A stretch of 64,000 bases of DNA from the NCBI GenBank assembly GCA_018806985.1, contig JADANN010000372.1:434001-498000 (forward strand), given 5' to 3'. Positions 9,321 to 21,269 of this stretch are shown here, one piece after another (within the stretch, counting starts at the first letter, position 1; the number at the start of each line of letters is the position of its first letter). The notes under the pieces are model-generated. The model saw only the letters and a program-made list of their open reading frames with translations. It did no database searches and was not told the DNA's origin. The position numbers and the translations under genes are program-made. The DNA is from Angiostrongylus vasorum. Its lineage: Eukaryota; Nematoda; Chromadorea; Rhabditida; Metastrongylidae.

Positions 9321-10700
9321 TATCACTAAAATCTGAGCTGAAACAAAAAACATTTGCCTGTGATTATCTTACTAAGATAGTTGTTTGAGCTTAGTAAAAG
9401 CAAGAGGATATTAAACATGCTCAAATACTCGACAAGATGTTCGATTTTCCCAACCACACACTTTCATTTCCTTAAAATTCGACGTTGTAGATGAGAAAGC
9501 ATGAATGTACAGTGTGGAGTGGTACTGAAGGCGGTGTGTTGTGAGAATAATATACAAACATTATGGTATGTACTTACAATGAGTATGAAATATAGGTTAG
9601 AGATGTCCTGTGAAACAAACATATTCCCTAGTTCTACCTCATGAGTGGAGCTAGCCAGGCCAACATCTCTGTTAGGTCAACAAACCGATCTCATCACAGG
9701 TCTGCAAAGCCGTCCAAATACTGACAGCGTGTTTGCACGAAGGACCATAGTAGCATGTAGTAAATAATAACATACCTACCATTCATAGCCAAACAGCGAT
9801 AAAGCGAAGTCTCTTGTACGGGTCTTGTCATTTTCACAAGTCTTCTAGTTATCGAAAAATATCGTTTTCTCTCCAGGTGCAAGACTGAGGGTTTCGAGTT
9901 CCAGCAAGACTTCCTTGATGGTTGACCAGGGCGACGAAGTTGTGCTTAGAGTTTTTGTGTTCTTATTCTACACAGGACAAGTTAATTACCTGCTTTCTAT
10001 TGGGTTCTGTATCAGCGACAGACTCATTAATCCTAGTGTAAAACAATACCATAGCCACCTAGTTTTAAATATTTTTCATGATATCATGCTCAGTTCTTAA
10101 AGGAATCGTGTCTTACAATCGTTCAAACTTCCCATGCTATCATACATCCTAACCGAATGCTTGAGGACTGATGAAGACGTGGAGGAGACCTTTCGATCCA
10201 CAAAAGATGCAGACTGCTTGTAATGAAGACCAGAGAACGGTCTAGCATTGATATCCTGGGATTCCAAAGATGCTGCCTGAAGCTGCAGCCGTGTCCAGAC
10301 GAAAATCGGAATATTTTCGTGGGCGATAATTGTTGCTAGACGACAAAATGAACTGAAGTGTTGGAAAGAGTGTGAGCATAATCCATACAGGTGAACAAGT
10401 TAATATCACACGCTAACTGTAAGCTGAGATTTGTTGCCTAAAGTTCTAAACTCAAAAACTGACATGATTTTCCGGACTTCCGAATACCATATACGTGAAG
10501 CAACCACATTCTTCTTCACACAACCCGACAAATCTATATTTCGCAGATTGTAGGATTTCTTGCACTTAATTCGAGTCACCACTTCTCCATTATTTAAGAT
10601 AGTTTTCGGATTCTTGCTCGTGGGTTCGGGTGCTGGTTGAGAGTTTGTGGTCCCATTGATGAATGTCGAATATTGCTCGAGTCGATTCTGTCGAGATACT
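9321..10700. other. No gene seen
   Basis: Long stretch without supported exons. Short open frames on both strands lack splice signals or composition bias. Confidence 0.4.
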
Positions 10701-10704
10701 GTGA

Positions 10705-10758
10705 CAACAGTACTAAAGTGTTTCAGATGTTCAACAGTGCTAAAGTGTTTCAGATGTT
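10705..10758. repeat. 27-bp tandem duplication
   Basis: Two copies (10705-10731 and 10732-10758) of a 27-base unit that differ by one base (caacagtActaaag versus caacagtGctaaag). Confidence 0.95.
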
Positions 10759-11062
10759 TATCACGGACATTCGGCAGCTTTTATGGATCGAAGGGAGAGG
10801 ACTGATCCTAGACGAATAGGCAAGTCTGGCATTCATTTCACGACAGAGGGATGGACGTTTATCTAGCCCGGGTGTTGAACAGCACACCACCACTGGCTGC
10901 CTACTCAACTGAAACGATCGTGTTGATCTTTTCTATTTTATTTTCGATAACCTAATAAGTTACTATTTAGTGTACTATTTTTTAATTAGACAGAAGGGTC
11001 ATTTATGGACATTAGAACCTCTTTAGCACACATATATGTATTTTTTATATATATACGGCCTA

Positions 11063-11463
11063 CCAACGGTTTACCGTCTCATCGTGGCTGGGAGGTGTTC
11101 CTCGGTGTCCGGCTGTGATGTACAGCAGGAAAATTCGTGCCCCCCGGCAGGGTCTTCCAAGCTGAAAAGGAGTGTAGCGTTTTCATCAGGAAGCTTAGCT
11201 ACGAGTAAACCAATATCAGGAACCAACACCGTCCTAGTATGAAACCAGTCGAATGGTGGCAAAACTCCCTCTCATTCACAAAGGCGGCGACTGCCTTTGG
11301 TTGTGACGATCTGGGGCAGATTTTGGCCAGTCTGATCTCGGGACTCACGGGGCCACAGTGGCTAGATCAGCAAAACTCCAAAAAATGGAGATCACGTTGA
11401 GGCCCGCACAACAAGTGAAGACGGGTCAACCAAGTATCCTTAAGTACTTAAGTAAGTGTATTT
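11063..11463 (+). repeat. Repeat family B, near full length
   Basis: 'ccaacggtttaccgtctcat' at the start and 'ccaagtatccttaagtactt' at the end. Preceded by a short 'atatatatac' run. Confidence 0.85.
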
Positions 11464-12270
11464 ACAAACAAGTGGTTGATTTATAAGACTTTTTTCGAAG
11501 TTGCATTAGGACTTGTTGTCCATTTTGACACGACCATAGAAGTATTGCACAAAAAACACTAAGTAAAAAGTTCACTTTATTAGACCCGCAATGAAATTGG
11601 AAAGAACGGAAAAGGTAACATAATGCTGTACATAATTTAATCGAACATTATTAATGTATCCCACCTAAAATTACAGTGGACGGGTCTCAATTTTCTACTG
11701 CTTGAAAAATATAACCCTAATCCAAGTCTTTTGTACAGAAATTCTCCTTGGAAAACAAGATGAGGGTCGAATTTTGGGTGGAAAACACTCTATTCTAACA
11801 CAAAGGACCTGTGGAGTAATCAATAGAGTAGGCAGAGATATTGGAAAGCTAAGCTCCGTCTATTTTCGACAAGTTTCTGGATCGTTTCTGGATATCAGGC
11901 GTAATTCGTTGAAAAACGGTTAAATGTCGACGAAATCGAACTCTTGGACCTCGTAACTGCTCCAGTGAAGGACATATTGGTCTTCGACAAACGCCGTTCA
12001 GTTTCAGTAGCAGTTTCACGTTGCATTCGAAGAACACCGCAGTCTTAATGAGGTGTATAAATTACTAAGATAAGCTTATAAATACGCGATAGTGAAATAT
12101 GTTGTCTTCTTATTTTTTTAGTAATTGGTAACGATTTATACGGCCGCCATTAGGTTCCTGGATATTTATAGCCATTCAACCAATGGCAAGTGGCAGCCAC
12201 GGGGGTTTGGGATTTGCTAGCTCATTGTAGAGGTTAGGCTAGATTCATTGCCAAATATACAGAGGGCAGT
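11464..12270. other. No gene seen
   Basis: No supported exon; no family repeat recognised. Confidence 0.45.
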
Positions 12271-12275
12271 GTCTT

Positions 12276-12530
12276 AACTTTTTATGCTTCCTAGTCTTTT
12301 TTTCACGGCAGGGTAATAATTGAAATGAAACCACAAGGATGCAGAGGTATAAGCAAAACATGGATCCCCAAGCCAGGTGCGAACTCACGATTCCACTTTT
12401 CGAGGGCTCATGTGTTACCTAGCACCACCTCGGTCAGGGTAACCCCGGGTTCGAAGCCCAACTTTAGCTCCGAGTTATGCTTACATCTCGGTATCCTCGT
12501 GGTTTTAACTTCAAGACCTTTAATGACGAC
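12276..12530. repeat. Family C foldback copy
   Basis: Begins TTAACTTTTTAT with the minus-orientation tail (tttttcacggcagggtaat...aaccacaaggatgcagag). It ends with plus-orientation tail sequence (ctccgagttatgc...atctcggtatcctcgtggtt). The centre has 'gggttcgaagccc', a good tRNA B box. Confidence 0.6.
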
Positions 12531-12789
12531 GAGTTGTCAGCCGATCTGCTTCAGCTCCATCCACTCAGTTCTTTCCATTTATACAGGTACCATACCTGGT
12601 CGACATCAAGTGAAAACGCATTAACGAGCAGTCCTCCGTTTAAATCCGATGGATACTCGACATGTGGGAGAACGTTGGGAAACAGTGAACATCCGAACTC
12701 GTCCAGAATCGGCACCTGCAATCAAAAAGTATTCCGTTGTTTTATGATGAAGTCAACATGCACAGTATCTATAAAGCGCAAAAGATAAG

Positions 12790-13035
12790 GTGATCAGTGT
12801 TAGCTAGCATCCCTTAGTCATGCATTCAACTCCATCCATAGCACCGTAGAGGTAATTCGATGCATATTTGACCTGTACAATGTGAGGACCTGTCGATGTA
12901 TCAAGTCTTTTATTCACCTGTATAATTCTGGTACTAGGGTGCCAATTACGATAGGATAGGGTATTCGTTAGCCTTGATACGGGTTAAAACCAATGAACAT
13001 AGCATGGCGACTTCAAACGATGTGCTAAACGTGAC
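12790..13035 (-). repeat. SINE family A copy, divergent
   Basis: 'catgcattcaactccatcca', 'gtagaggtaattcgatgcat' and 'acctgtacaatg' match the family tail and body in minus orientation; the head is eroded. Confidence 0.6.
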
Positions 13036-13883
13036 CATCTCGATATGATATAAAATTATAATTAGGATAAACTTTCACTGCAACCCTTCTCATTTACAAT
13101 TAGCCGCGCTAAAGAATGTTGTTTTTATCGGAGAAGAACCACAGCGGATTCTCCGTTCTAAAATTAGAGTTTCTATTAGGAACATCAGGAACTGCTGTGT
13201 TCAATCAGCGCTTGTTGACCAAGGAGAGAACCCATCTAAAATAAGAATTCCAGTAGACCGTGTATTCCAATAGTACAGCAAGAAGCAGACCTAATCTTTT
13301 CCGCAAAAAAAAGCCTGAACAGAATGCTTAGTTGAAGTTGCTAGTGGCCTAGTTGCTCGATGGGGGCGGAGTGGTCAAACGCATCGATGGATATCGTCGA
13401 TATCGTTCGTTTTATAGGAAGAACCAATGAAGTAAAGATGGCGCTCAATGAACTCATTGAGGCGAGAAAGGACAAGATTTTGAAAACGTAGGAATGGAAC
13501 CCAGTTTCCAAAAAGTTATGGTGTTATGAGAAGCAAGTCGAAATGGATGGTCTTTTAATCACGAAGAACATATCCCACTTCCGACTATTTTCGTGAAGTT
13601 GGAGAACAACGTGGACGGGAAGTCATACAGAAGAAGGAGTGCAACAACGACAGAATTTTACCCTCTCAGTGGAGCTACTCACAGTTTATATAATCCACAA
13701 CATCATAGTCACCTATTTGTTCCATCAGTGCCTACAGCACATTACTGTGTAGACGTGACACTAACTTACAATAAGATAAACGATGATTTTGTGTACATTG
13801 TTTGAATGACACCATTCAAAATGCGCACACATACTTAACCGAACCTGTAAGGTCAGATTAATGTTGGCATCAGCCTCGTTGCA

Positions 13884-13885
<2 letters not shown>
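13036..13885. other. No confident gene; one short coding-like frame
   Basis: At about 13363-13491 the + strand reads AEWSNASMDIVDIVRFIGRT, NEVKMALNELIEARKDKILK and a stop. Composition is protein-like, but no splice site or family was recognised. Confidence 0.3.

Positions 13886-13887
<2 letters not shown>

Positions 13888-13926
<39 letters not shown>
13888..13926. repeat. (AT)n microsatellite, left of a family B copy
   Basis: About 19 AT units immediately before the 3' end of the family B copy at 13930-14225. Confidence 0.95.
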
Positions 13927-13928
<2 letters not shown>

Positions 13929-13929
13929 C

Positions 13930-14225
13930 ATAGTTACTTGGATACTTGGATGGTCCGTTTCACTGGTTGTGCAGGTGCCAGCATAATTTCCGTTTTTTTT
14001 CGGAATTTTGCTGGTCTAGCCATTGTGTTTCCCTGGAGTCCCGAGGTCAGCCTGGACCAAGTCTGCCCCAAGTCGTCATCACCACAGGCAGCCGCCGCCT
14101 TTGTGTCACCACCACAGGCAGTCGCCGCCTTTGTGGGTCCGAGGAAGATTTGCCACCATGTGACTAGTTTCACGGCAGGTCTATGGTGCATCTTGGTACT
14201 GGTTTACTTCTAGCTAGCCTTCAAC
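13930..14225 (-). repeat. Repeat family B, minus, with internal 30-bp duplication
   Basis: Starts 'agttacttggatacttggat' (complement of the B end) and runs to the 'tagctagcctt' block. Two 30-bp units at 14076-14105 and 14106-14135 (tcaccaccacaggcagtcgc type) are duplicated in tandem; other B copies have one. Confidence 0.85.
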
Positions 14226-14236
14226 GTCTTCCTTAT

Positions 14237-14572
<336 letters not shown>

Positions 14573-14701
14573 GGTGAGAAGGGCAAGCTTGTACCGCCGC
14601 CGATGTGATTCGTGTGGAGTAGAACTTCATGCATTTATTACTTGATAAATAGTTCACTTGGACGAAGAACCCCTCAGAATGTTCCCTTTTAACTGACACA
14701 A

Positions 14702-15785
14702 TGCTACTCCCACGTCCGACTTTCTATTAACCTCGGCATTGATCAAGTAATTCTTCGTATTCTTGTTGAGCAAACACGAGGTGTTATTTTTATTCCCTGT
14801 TCACGAACAAGCTGACGTTTCGGCGGATTTCGCCTTCCTCAGAGCCTGGAAAGGTCAAGTTGACAGCAATCCATTCGGCGAAACACCTCCATAACCAAAC
14901 AGAGAAAACGCTGAACTAAGATTTCAATCTCATTGAACACAGTTCTGCACACTCACCGCTATCTATGAGGCATCCACTGAGTATGTCGCGTGGAGACCAA
15001 CCGCACAGAGTTCACATGGAAGCGTAATATGCCCCTCCCATCAAAATAACAGCCTTATATACTGCCCAATATCACGCGTGATAATGAGGCATTCTTCCCT
15101 GCTGTTCATTTTCGGATTTCTGGAATTAATCCAGAACGCCTCGAAAGTTTTGCGCGCTTGTGTTCTCAATTCCTGCGCCCGGATCGTGACACGTACTTCA
15201 AAGTCCTCCCCGCTATGTCTCTGGGTCCTATGCGTGCCTAGTGGGGTATTTGGTTTACGTTTGCCGACTAGGTGTTCTTTTTATGAGGACACAGAGGGGT
15301 CTGCCCGTTTCGCCAATGTATTCGTCTCCACACGTCTTACAGGAGATCAGATAAACTGTACCCGAGCTCATGCAATCACCGTCTCTACCATTAGGGCAAA
15401 CTATGCAATTTTGCGTTGCACATAGACGGTCATAAAGGCGGTTACGAACTAATTCTCTAAACCCGCCCTTCTTAAGCAGCGTTTCGTAGCTGCACTTACA
15501 TCATTTGAGATGAAGGGTAGGATAAACGGGACCATTTTATCGCTAGAGTTGTCGTTTGGAGGCCCTAGGATTTCCTCTACACCTGTCCCGAGCTACAGTT
15601 TCGTAGCCATTAGAAATGGCTATTTGCCGCACCAAGTTCCGGAACTCCTCTCTCTGCTCTCTTCCCGTGCATACGCTGGTTGCTGTTCGAAACATGTTTC
15701 TTACAAGCGCGCTTTTTCGTGTGAAAGGGGTGAGAGGAGAGGTAATGAACCAAGATGTTTTTATTGCTTGGCTTTCGGTCTGTTA
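14702..15785 (-). mobile_element. Penelope-like element fragment, family beta copy 2 (most complete endonuclease)
   Basis: On the minus strand, from 15785 down: region between RT and nuclease (VPFILPFISNDVSAATKRCL), the GIY-YIG domain with frameshifts, the 3' tail containing an intact hammerhead-like block at 14811-14846, 'cacctcgtgtttgctcaac', and the terminal 'gaggttaatagaaagtcgg' segment near 14702-14730. Overlapping + strand open frames are shadows. Confidence 0.85.
15078..15600 (-). pseudogene. GIY-YIG endonuclease remnant (Penelope-like)
   Basis: With frame changes the minus strand gives YI/LAKRADP (a frame-shifted YIGETGRPL region), then KEHLVGKRKPNTPLGTHRTQ, RHSGEDFEVRVTI.AQE, ARKTFEAFWINSRNPKMNS and REECLIITRDI. 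Stops occur at several points upstream, so it is dead. The conserved Arg-Glu core of the nuclease (EH and the later EAFW Glu) is recognisable. Confidence 0.8.
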
Positions 15786-16230
15786 CACCAATATTCTCTA
15801 AGACTCCATAGATGTTCTCAAATTTGTGGATTTATCAAAGGCGATATCGTAAACAAATCTCTTTTTAATCTTCTGAAGAAGCAGAAGAAGTACTAGAAAA
15901 CTCTTCTCGCTAAATATTTCAGGATATTTTAGCATTGTTACTATTCAGTCCTCGCATATGCCGTGTTTTAAATCGATTACTAGTTTATTGATTGATTTCG
16001 CATTTTTTGCGAGAAAAAATACTTAGTTGGAGTTCTTCTTACTCTATGCGACGAATCTCGTTCATTGGACACCGTACAGTTGTTCACCATCAAGCAGTAC
16101 ATACTGCTGTCGAGTGCTCCATAACTGCACTTCCATGAATGAAATATGACGTCACCGACGCGTACTTCACTTGAAAGTTCTTCAGATTATTCATGCACAG
16201 AAATCTTTGTTTTAAATGACGACACTTAAG
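15786..16230. other. No gene seen
   Basis: Region between the retroelement fragment and the 3' end of the small secreted gene; nothing supported. Confidence 0.45.
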
Positions 16231-16234
16231 AGAA

Positions 16235-16240
16235 TTTATT
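16235..16240 (-). terminator. Poly(A) signal for the small secreted gene
   Basis: AATAAA on the minus strand, about 112 bases after the proposed stop codon at 16352-16354. Confidence 0.5.
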
Positions 16241-16351
16241 GCTGTTTCAAAATGTGCGCCTGTGTTCGATTCCCTGCTTTCAGTGGTCTTGACGATGCGC
16301 AAATGTAATATAATGAAATAGTTTTTCTTAAATTCATATCGTCACTAATTC

Positions 16352-16922
16352 TCAGCAGAGCAGATCACTGAGCAGGTTCCATAATTCTCGGAATCTCTAG
16401 AAACTGGAAGTAATTCTAGAGTTCTGAGCGCTTATGTTACCAAAAAATCTCCATTTATTGATTGATTGTGCGGTCATTAGATATTACCACAAGCATGTTA
16501 ATATTTGACTATTTTTTTGCACGACTAAATATAATTGATGCAAATTTTGTGATGACAGGACTTACTTCTCCACTTTTTGGTCCATATGGTCCATTTCGGA
16601 GCACAGAGTATTCACAGTCAGGATCCGGAAATCTTAAACATTTTCAAGGATTGTCTTGTAACTTAATTATAATGGACGTATTTCCTCGTATCCAGGCAGA
16701 GAGACAGCAGCAAGAAGCAAAGCAGTGAAAGTCACAGTAAAAACCCGAATGAATCGACGTGAAGAACAGTCATGAACAGCAGCTGATAAAAAATTTGTGC
16801 AACACTCACCGTCCTACAGGCAGTTCAACGATGTCGTCTCGACGATAAACATGATCCTCATGACGTTCCGGATCAGCGAGGACACTGGTAACGACCGCCG
16901 GTATCAATAATAATGATCTCAT
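16352..16922 (-). CDS. Small secreted protein, about 74 residues, unidentified
   Basis: Minus strand, three exons. Exon 1, 16922-16810: MRSLLLIPAVVTSVLA (signal peptide), DPERHEDHVYRRDDIVELPV, G, with an excellent donor (CG|GTGAGT). Exon 2, 16632-16566: FPDPDCEYSVLRNGPYGPKS, GE; acceptor GTTTAAG, donor GAA|GTAAGT. Exon 3, 16396-16352: acceptor CCAGTTTCTAG, RFRELWNLLSDLLC and TGA. Phases 2 and 0 fit throughout, and a poly(A) hexamer follows. The mature peptide has two Cys and a dibasic RR near its start, so a processed secreted peptide is possible. No family recognised. Exon 1 is firm, exon 2 likely, exon 3 less certain. Confidence 0.6.
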
Positions 16923-16930
16923 CTGAACAT
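16920..16930 (-). promoter_or_regulatory. Probable trans-splice acceptor abutting the ATG
   Basis: TGTTCAG is followed directly by the ATG at 16922, so the leader contributed by this gene would be zero bases. This is a normal arrangement for SL trans-spliced nematode genes and fixes the start. Confidence 0.6.
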
Positions 16931-17825
16931 TAATGAGGCAGGATTCATAGAGGTGAGGATTCGAAATGTCGTATGAAAGAAAGACGGAGAGGAAAACACG
17001 GTAGTAATCGGGAGACTCATAGGTTTTATTAAAGAGCTGAGTGCGCTTTTTTTTCTTCGTAATGTAGTGAAATCTTGGGTTAGTTCCTGGATGAGATACG
17101 GCCATCACCGAAGCCGATTGTGAGGTTCTTCTATAGATCGCAGATGTGTTAAATACCTTCATAAACTCGTGAACTTCAGAAGCACATGGTTTTGCCACAA
17201 TAGCTCAAGGTTAAGAAAAAATATCTAGGTTCTACGTTTTCCTCTTGGTCTATACGTTAATATACGTGCATCTGAACCTGGCCCGTAAAAAACGAGTCTA
17301 ATATTTACGAAGAAAACAATAGGTTTGGTTTTTGTGAAGACGTGGTATGTTTTGGATAAGCTTACAGTTTTCAATTCATTCTTTTCTTCTGCTACTGTCG
17401 TTTGTGGTAACTTTCCGGCCTATGCGTTTCTTTTGACGTTCTCCATAATCTTCTAACGTCCTTTCGCTTTCGGATATCGAAATGCAGTTGCACAGCGGAA
17501 GTGAACTGCTCCTACTGGATTGGCCAGGAAGGGGAACCCGATATTTGCTTCCATTAGGTCGTCTAAAATTAGTTGTTCTCCGCAGAAGAACCAGTTAATC
17601 ACAGTGGTGGAAATAAGAGATTATCAGGGGTCCTTGTGGTTATATTTACTGGTTTCCACATTTAATAACCAGTTGGTCGATAGTAAGACGGTTCAGAGGA
17701 ATTCTAGACAGTGAGAAGATGATCAACATTGCCTAATGAGGGCCCTGAGGGCGTCGATTAGGCGACAACTAGGCAATTTTTGTTTACACGACCTACCTTA
17801 ATATGGTGCTTCCAATATCAACATT
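16931..17825. other. No gene seen
   Basis: No supported exon or repeat family. Confidence 0.45.
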
Positions 17826-17829
17826 CGTT

Positions 17830-18165
17830 CACTTTGATTCCTTTTCTCGCACTCATCTCCAACGAAGTTCTTTCGCCTTGTGTGTAAGTTCGGCTGCAAC
17901 ATGAATGCTTCACCTTCTTCATGAGTGCCGTGGAGTGCTGGTGCAGAGGATTCTTCGTGGAATCCTGAGAGACCTCAACTGGAATGCTCCCAAGTATTCA
18001 GTGCAAAACGTCGTTGGCCTTGAAAAGCAGAGCGAGGTTTTCTTAGCCAAATCTGGTGTCAATTCGCCGACCGTAGCGGGATAGTAGGCTTTGTTCGCTC
18101 GAGGAGGGGGTGAAACTGGTGACTTCTTGAGTACTGTATATGCTGCCAATTATTGCGCTGTCGGC
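17830..18165 (-). repeat. SINE family D copy (minus)
   Basis: 'gattcttcgtggaatcctga', 'tcctgagagacctcaact' and 'tctggtgtcaattcgccga' are complements of the D tail and shared body. Open frames through it are shadows. Confidence 0.65.
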
Positions 18166-18500
18166 GTCCCAATGATCGAATAAAAAATAAAGGAATAAAA
18201 AATGTGGGTAAAAAAGGCAAACGACGTGAAATTTTAATCTGCAAAGAAGAAAGAACTAAACCAACAGGATTAGATAAGCCCATTTCATGGCATTTCTGGA
18301 TGTATGTGGCTGATGTACTGATTGGATGGATGCCGACAGGGCAAATGGCGATGTCTGTTTCAAATATACCAACGCCAGCGTCAGAACAGGCAGACAAAAA
18401 AAACAACCGATTTTTATTGGGGTCAATGGGCAAGAATGACTAGGGACGACTTCTGCCAAACAAACTGCAACAGTAATCTGCATAGATATTATTGCCGGAG
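18166..18500. other. Region open on both strands, status unclear
   Basis: The + strand reads TKPTGLDKPISWHFWMYVAD, VLIGWMPTGQMAMSVS; the minus strand reads CSDAGVGIFETDIAICPVGI, HPISTSATYIQKCHEMGLSN, a Cys-containing pattern. Either could be an exon. A + strand acceptor-like CAACAG precedes GLDKP and a minus-strand AAACAG precedes the Cys pattern. No homology recognised. Confidence 0.25.
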
Positions 18501-18599
18501 ATGAACATCGTCATATTTTCTACCCATCAACAAATATCTTCAAAAAGTGTCGGCAGGAATTAAAGTCTGTATAAACAACTCATCAATAAAAAAACAACC

Positions 18600-18778
18600 A
18601 GTTAAGTGAAAGACAAAGGACCACAGTGTGCAGTGGGTAACATGTGAACCTCCAGAAAGAGTAATCGAGGGTTCGAATCTGGCCTGGGGCCAAAGCTTTG
18701 CAAATATCTCAGCACAGTTGTGGTTATATTTCACATAATACCTTTCTGTGAAGAAGTAATGGGTAGTAAATAAAAAGT
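18600..18778 (+). repeat. Family C copy with good tRNA-like head
   Basis: 'gtgtgcagtgggtaacatg' (A box) and 'gggttcgaatctgg' (B box) form the head. The tail runs 'gctttgcaaatatctcagca' to 'gggtagtaaataaaaagtta' and ends in TTAA. Confidence 0.75.
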
Positions 18779-19059
18779 TAAGCTCCTGAGTAAATCGCTA
18801 GTAGGCGAAAGTCGATGGACCAACTAATCTCTGAATCAATAGTCCTGTTTATTTTTCAGCCTTTAACCAGTTCACCTACAACACTACAAAGTATAAGAAC
18901 ATGTAGGAAACATAAAATTATAAGCCAGGACTTTCGATGGAGACCTACTGCCTCCAAAGATCTTTTTTTCATGGTGTTGTTTCTAGTTCATCGTTTTTTA
19001 TTCCACTATGCACTCGTTTGTTCATTATGACTCAATGCTATTATATTCTCTGTATGGCT

Positions 19060-19212
19060 AGTTGCTTCAACGTCGCTGCAAGATTCTCCAGGATGTCGAA
19101 CTGAGACGTAATGTGCAGGGGTCATATCCCTAGTAGAGTTGCCTAAGTTGAAAAGTCGTTCCTTATTTTGTCTGGCATCCTATCTAAGAGTAAAGCAACC
19201 GCATCCTAGAGC
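19060..19212 (+). repeat. Decayed family B copy, 5' half
   Basis: 'ggatgtcgaactgagacgta', 'gttgcctaagttgaaaag' and 'atcctatctaagagtaaagc' follow the B consensus order. Confidence 0.5.
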
Positions 19213-20340
19213 TTGACAGCTACTTGAGACTAAATTCTTGTTAGGAAAGGTACGAAAAACGGTGCCATATCAAACATGTGGTATTTTCCTTGTCCATTTA
19301 AGAACCTGGAACTCATGGGAATGACACAACGCATAGTGGAGGTCATAAAAGTGATTACCAGTTGTTCACCCAAAAATGGAATTCCTGAGGTACACCAAGA
19401 ATGAAATATGGAGGAATTCAGGAGTCTAAAGTGTTTGTGCACTAGGACTAAATGCATCGGAACAGCCACAGCGCTGTAATCAAACTGCTAACTGTAGCCA
19501 GCTCTGTTCCATATTTCTTCAGCAATTGAAAGACCAATAGGGACTCCGATTAGCTGATCATTAAAGATTATTTGGATTTCATAGGCAACTTAGATGGTTT
19601 CTGATCGCTTTGACTGATATCAAAGCGAGAAATTCAAGAATTCTTTGAAAGTTTAGAAGAAGCGCCAATCATCTTCTTCGACGAGAATCCGTCATTGAAC
19701 GTCAGCTTTTCTAGTGTCTTTGTCCAGTTCATCCGACGTCCTTCTTCTTAACATCTGTCGGCAAAGTTCCTCTTAACTATGGAGCTAGCTATCTCATATC
19801 AGATGACGATCAAATGATCTAGCTTCCATTTTCATCTCGGAAGCAGTCAGCTTGTTATGTGATATCGTTGTAAGGAGATTTTACTTCGACAGAAAGTTCA
19901 GTAAGAAGAAATAAACGTGGAAGTGGAGTAAAGGAGAAAAGAATTGAATAAGGAGATCTCCGAACAGTGATGATCAGTCCGATTGACCTTGACGTGGTGT
20001 CACACTTTTTCTGGCCAAAATCCGGTCACACTCTTCGATAAACGATTAATCGCGTCAACTAGAAGTTCGACAAGATTGACGATATTGAAAAGATGAAGAG
20101 AAACATAGGTTTCACGAAGGAGGCAGGCGAAGTGGAAACAACTGGTTTTAACGTGTTTTATTTAATTTGTACACGAGAAGACGAATACTAAGGGACGAAC
20201 CAAGAACATGAAAGCGCCAGCGAGTTTTTCCAAAACGGCAGCTGCATGTAAATGTAGCCCATCAAAAGATAGAGCGGTGTTGGTGAGTTCTTGTTGAACG
20301 ACCTTTACCCAATGGCAGCGCACCACGTATTTAAGAGATG
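19213..20340. other. No gene seen
   Basis: No supported exon or repeat. Confidence 0.4.
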
Positions 20341-20344
20341 AAGT

Positions 20345-20525
20345 AAAGGATGCAATGGGTGGAGAGTGTGCTACTCCGATATATCAAGTCAGTGTTTTCT
20401 ATTGTCCCAGCGAAGCCTGCTAGCAACTTGCGGATCCTAGAGGGATTGAGTTTTTGATTTGACCGGAGCCTGGGATCGAGCCAACAACAACCTAGTAATC
20501 GATACAAAGTTGACCAGATCATAGT
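20345..20525 (-). repeat. Decayed SINE family A copy
   Basis: 'gatatatcaagtcagtgttt', 'agcctgggatcgagccaac' and 'tagtaatcgatacaaagttg' keep the family order; the head is damaged. Confidence 0.5.
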
Positions 20526-20824
20526 GACTCTATCTTATGATGGAGCTCGTATGATACTTAGTGGTGAGCCATTTCTGCAAAACTGCATTTCTGGCAAACT
20601 TTTATCTAACAGTGCATAGACAATACGTACTTGACATAGTTGTTACAGTACTACATCCTTTTTACACTTCGTTCACTTTCTACATCATATGCCCTAGAAG
20701 CCAGAGTATTTGGTGAAGGCGTTGGCTATTATAGCACTTAGCGCCACTTGTGATCTAATAAGTGCTATAAATGCCCATGCTAAATAAATATAAAATGAGT
20801 TGTTTTTTATTTCGTATTTCTCTA

Positions 20825-21215
20825 TTGCATGACTGGAAGAGGGTAGGGCACTGGTGGTGATGCCGAAATCACGAATGCGGCGCTGGGTCGACTCCGCTAT
20901 GAGCTCACCAAACCTCTCATCCTTTTGTGGTTGGGAATTCAGTGCCAGATTTGTCTAGGAAAATTTACTCTCTCTAACTCACGTTGCAAAGCCCTAGAAT
21001 GGCTATGGCAGGACTCCAGAGAGAATCGATTAAACCGGAATTCATCAACATTCGTGACGAAGACGAAAAAATCCTCAAGCATCAGCCGAACCCACATTTA
21101 GAAGTTGGAAGACCTTCGTGGATGATGGACACGAGGAACCGATCAGAGCGTAAGAAGTGATCTGCACAGTAGATGTGAAAGACGGGTCATTTAAAACAAC
21201 GGAATAAATAATAAA
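20825..21215 (+). repeat. SINE family D copy, full length
   Basis: tRNA-like head 'tagggcactggtggtgatgc' with B box 'ctgggtcgactccgc'. Shared body 'agtgccagatttgtctagga', D tail 'gactccagagagaatcgat...ttggaagaccttcgtggatg', A-rich end. Confidence 0.75.
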
Positions 21216-21269
21216 ATTTCACATAACCGTACGTTGCATATTGTCCGAATCTGAGCACTTTTTTTTCAT

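Noticed and set aside
13938..14213. Ala/Val-rich + strand frame with repeated [12 protein letters not shown] pattern
   Set aside because: Created by the 30-bp duplication inside a family B repeat.
16806..17198. Longer minus frame starting at 17198
   Set aside because: The real start is the ATG at 16922 directly after TGTTCAG; the upstream part has no initiation or splice support.
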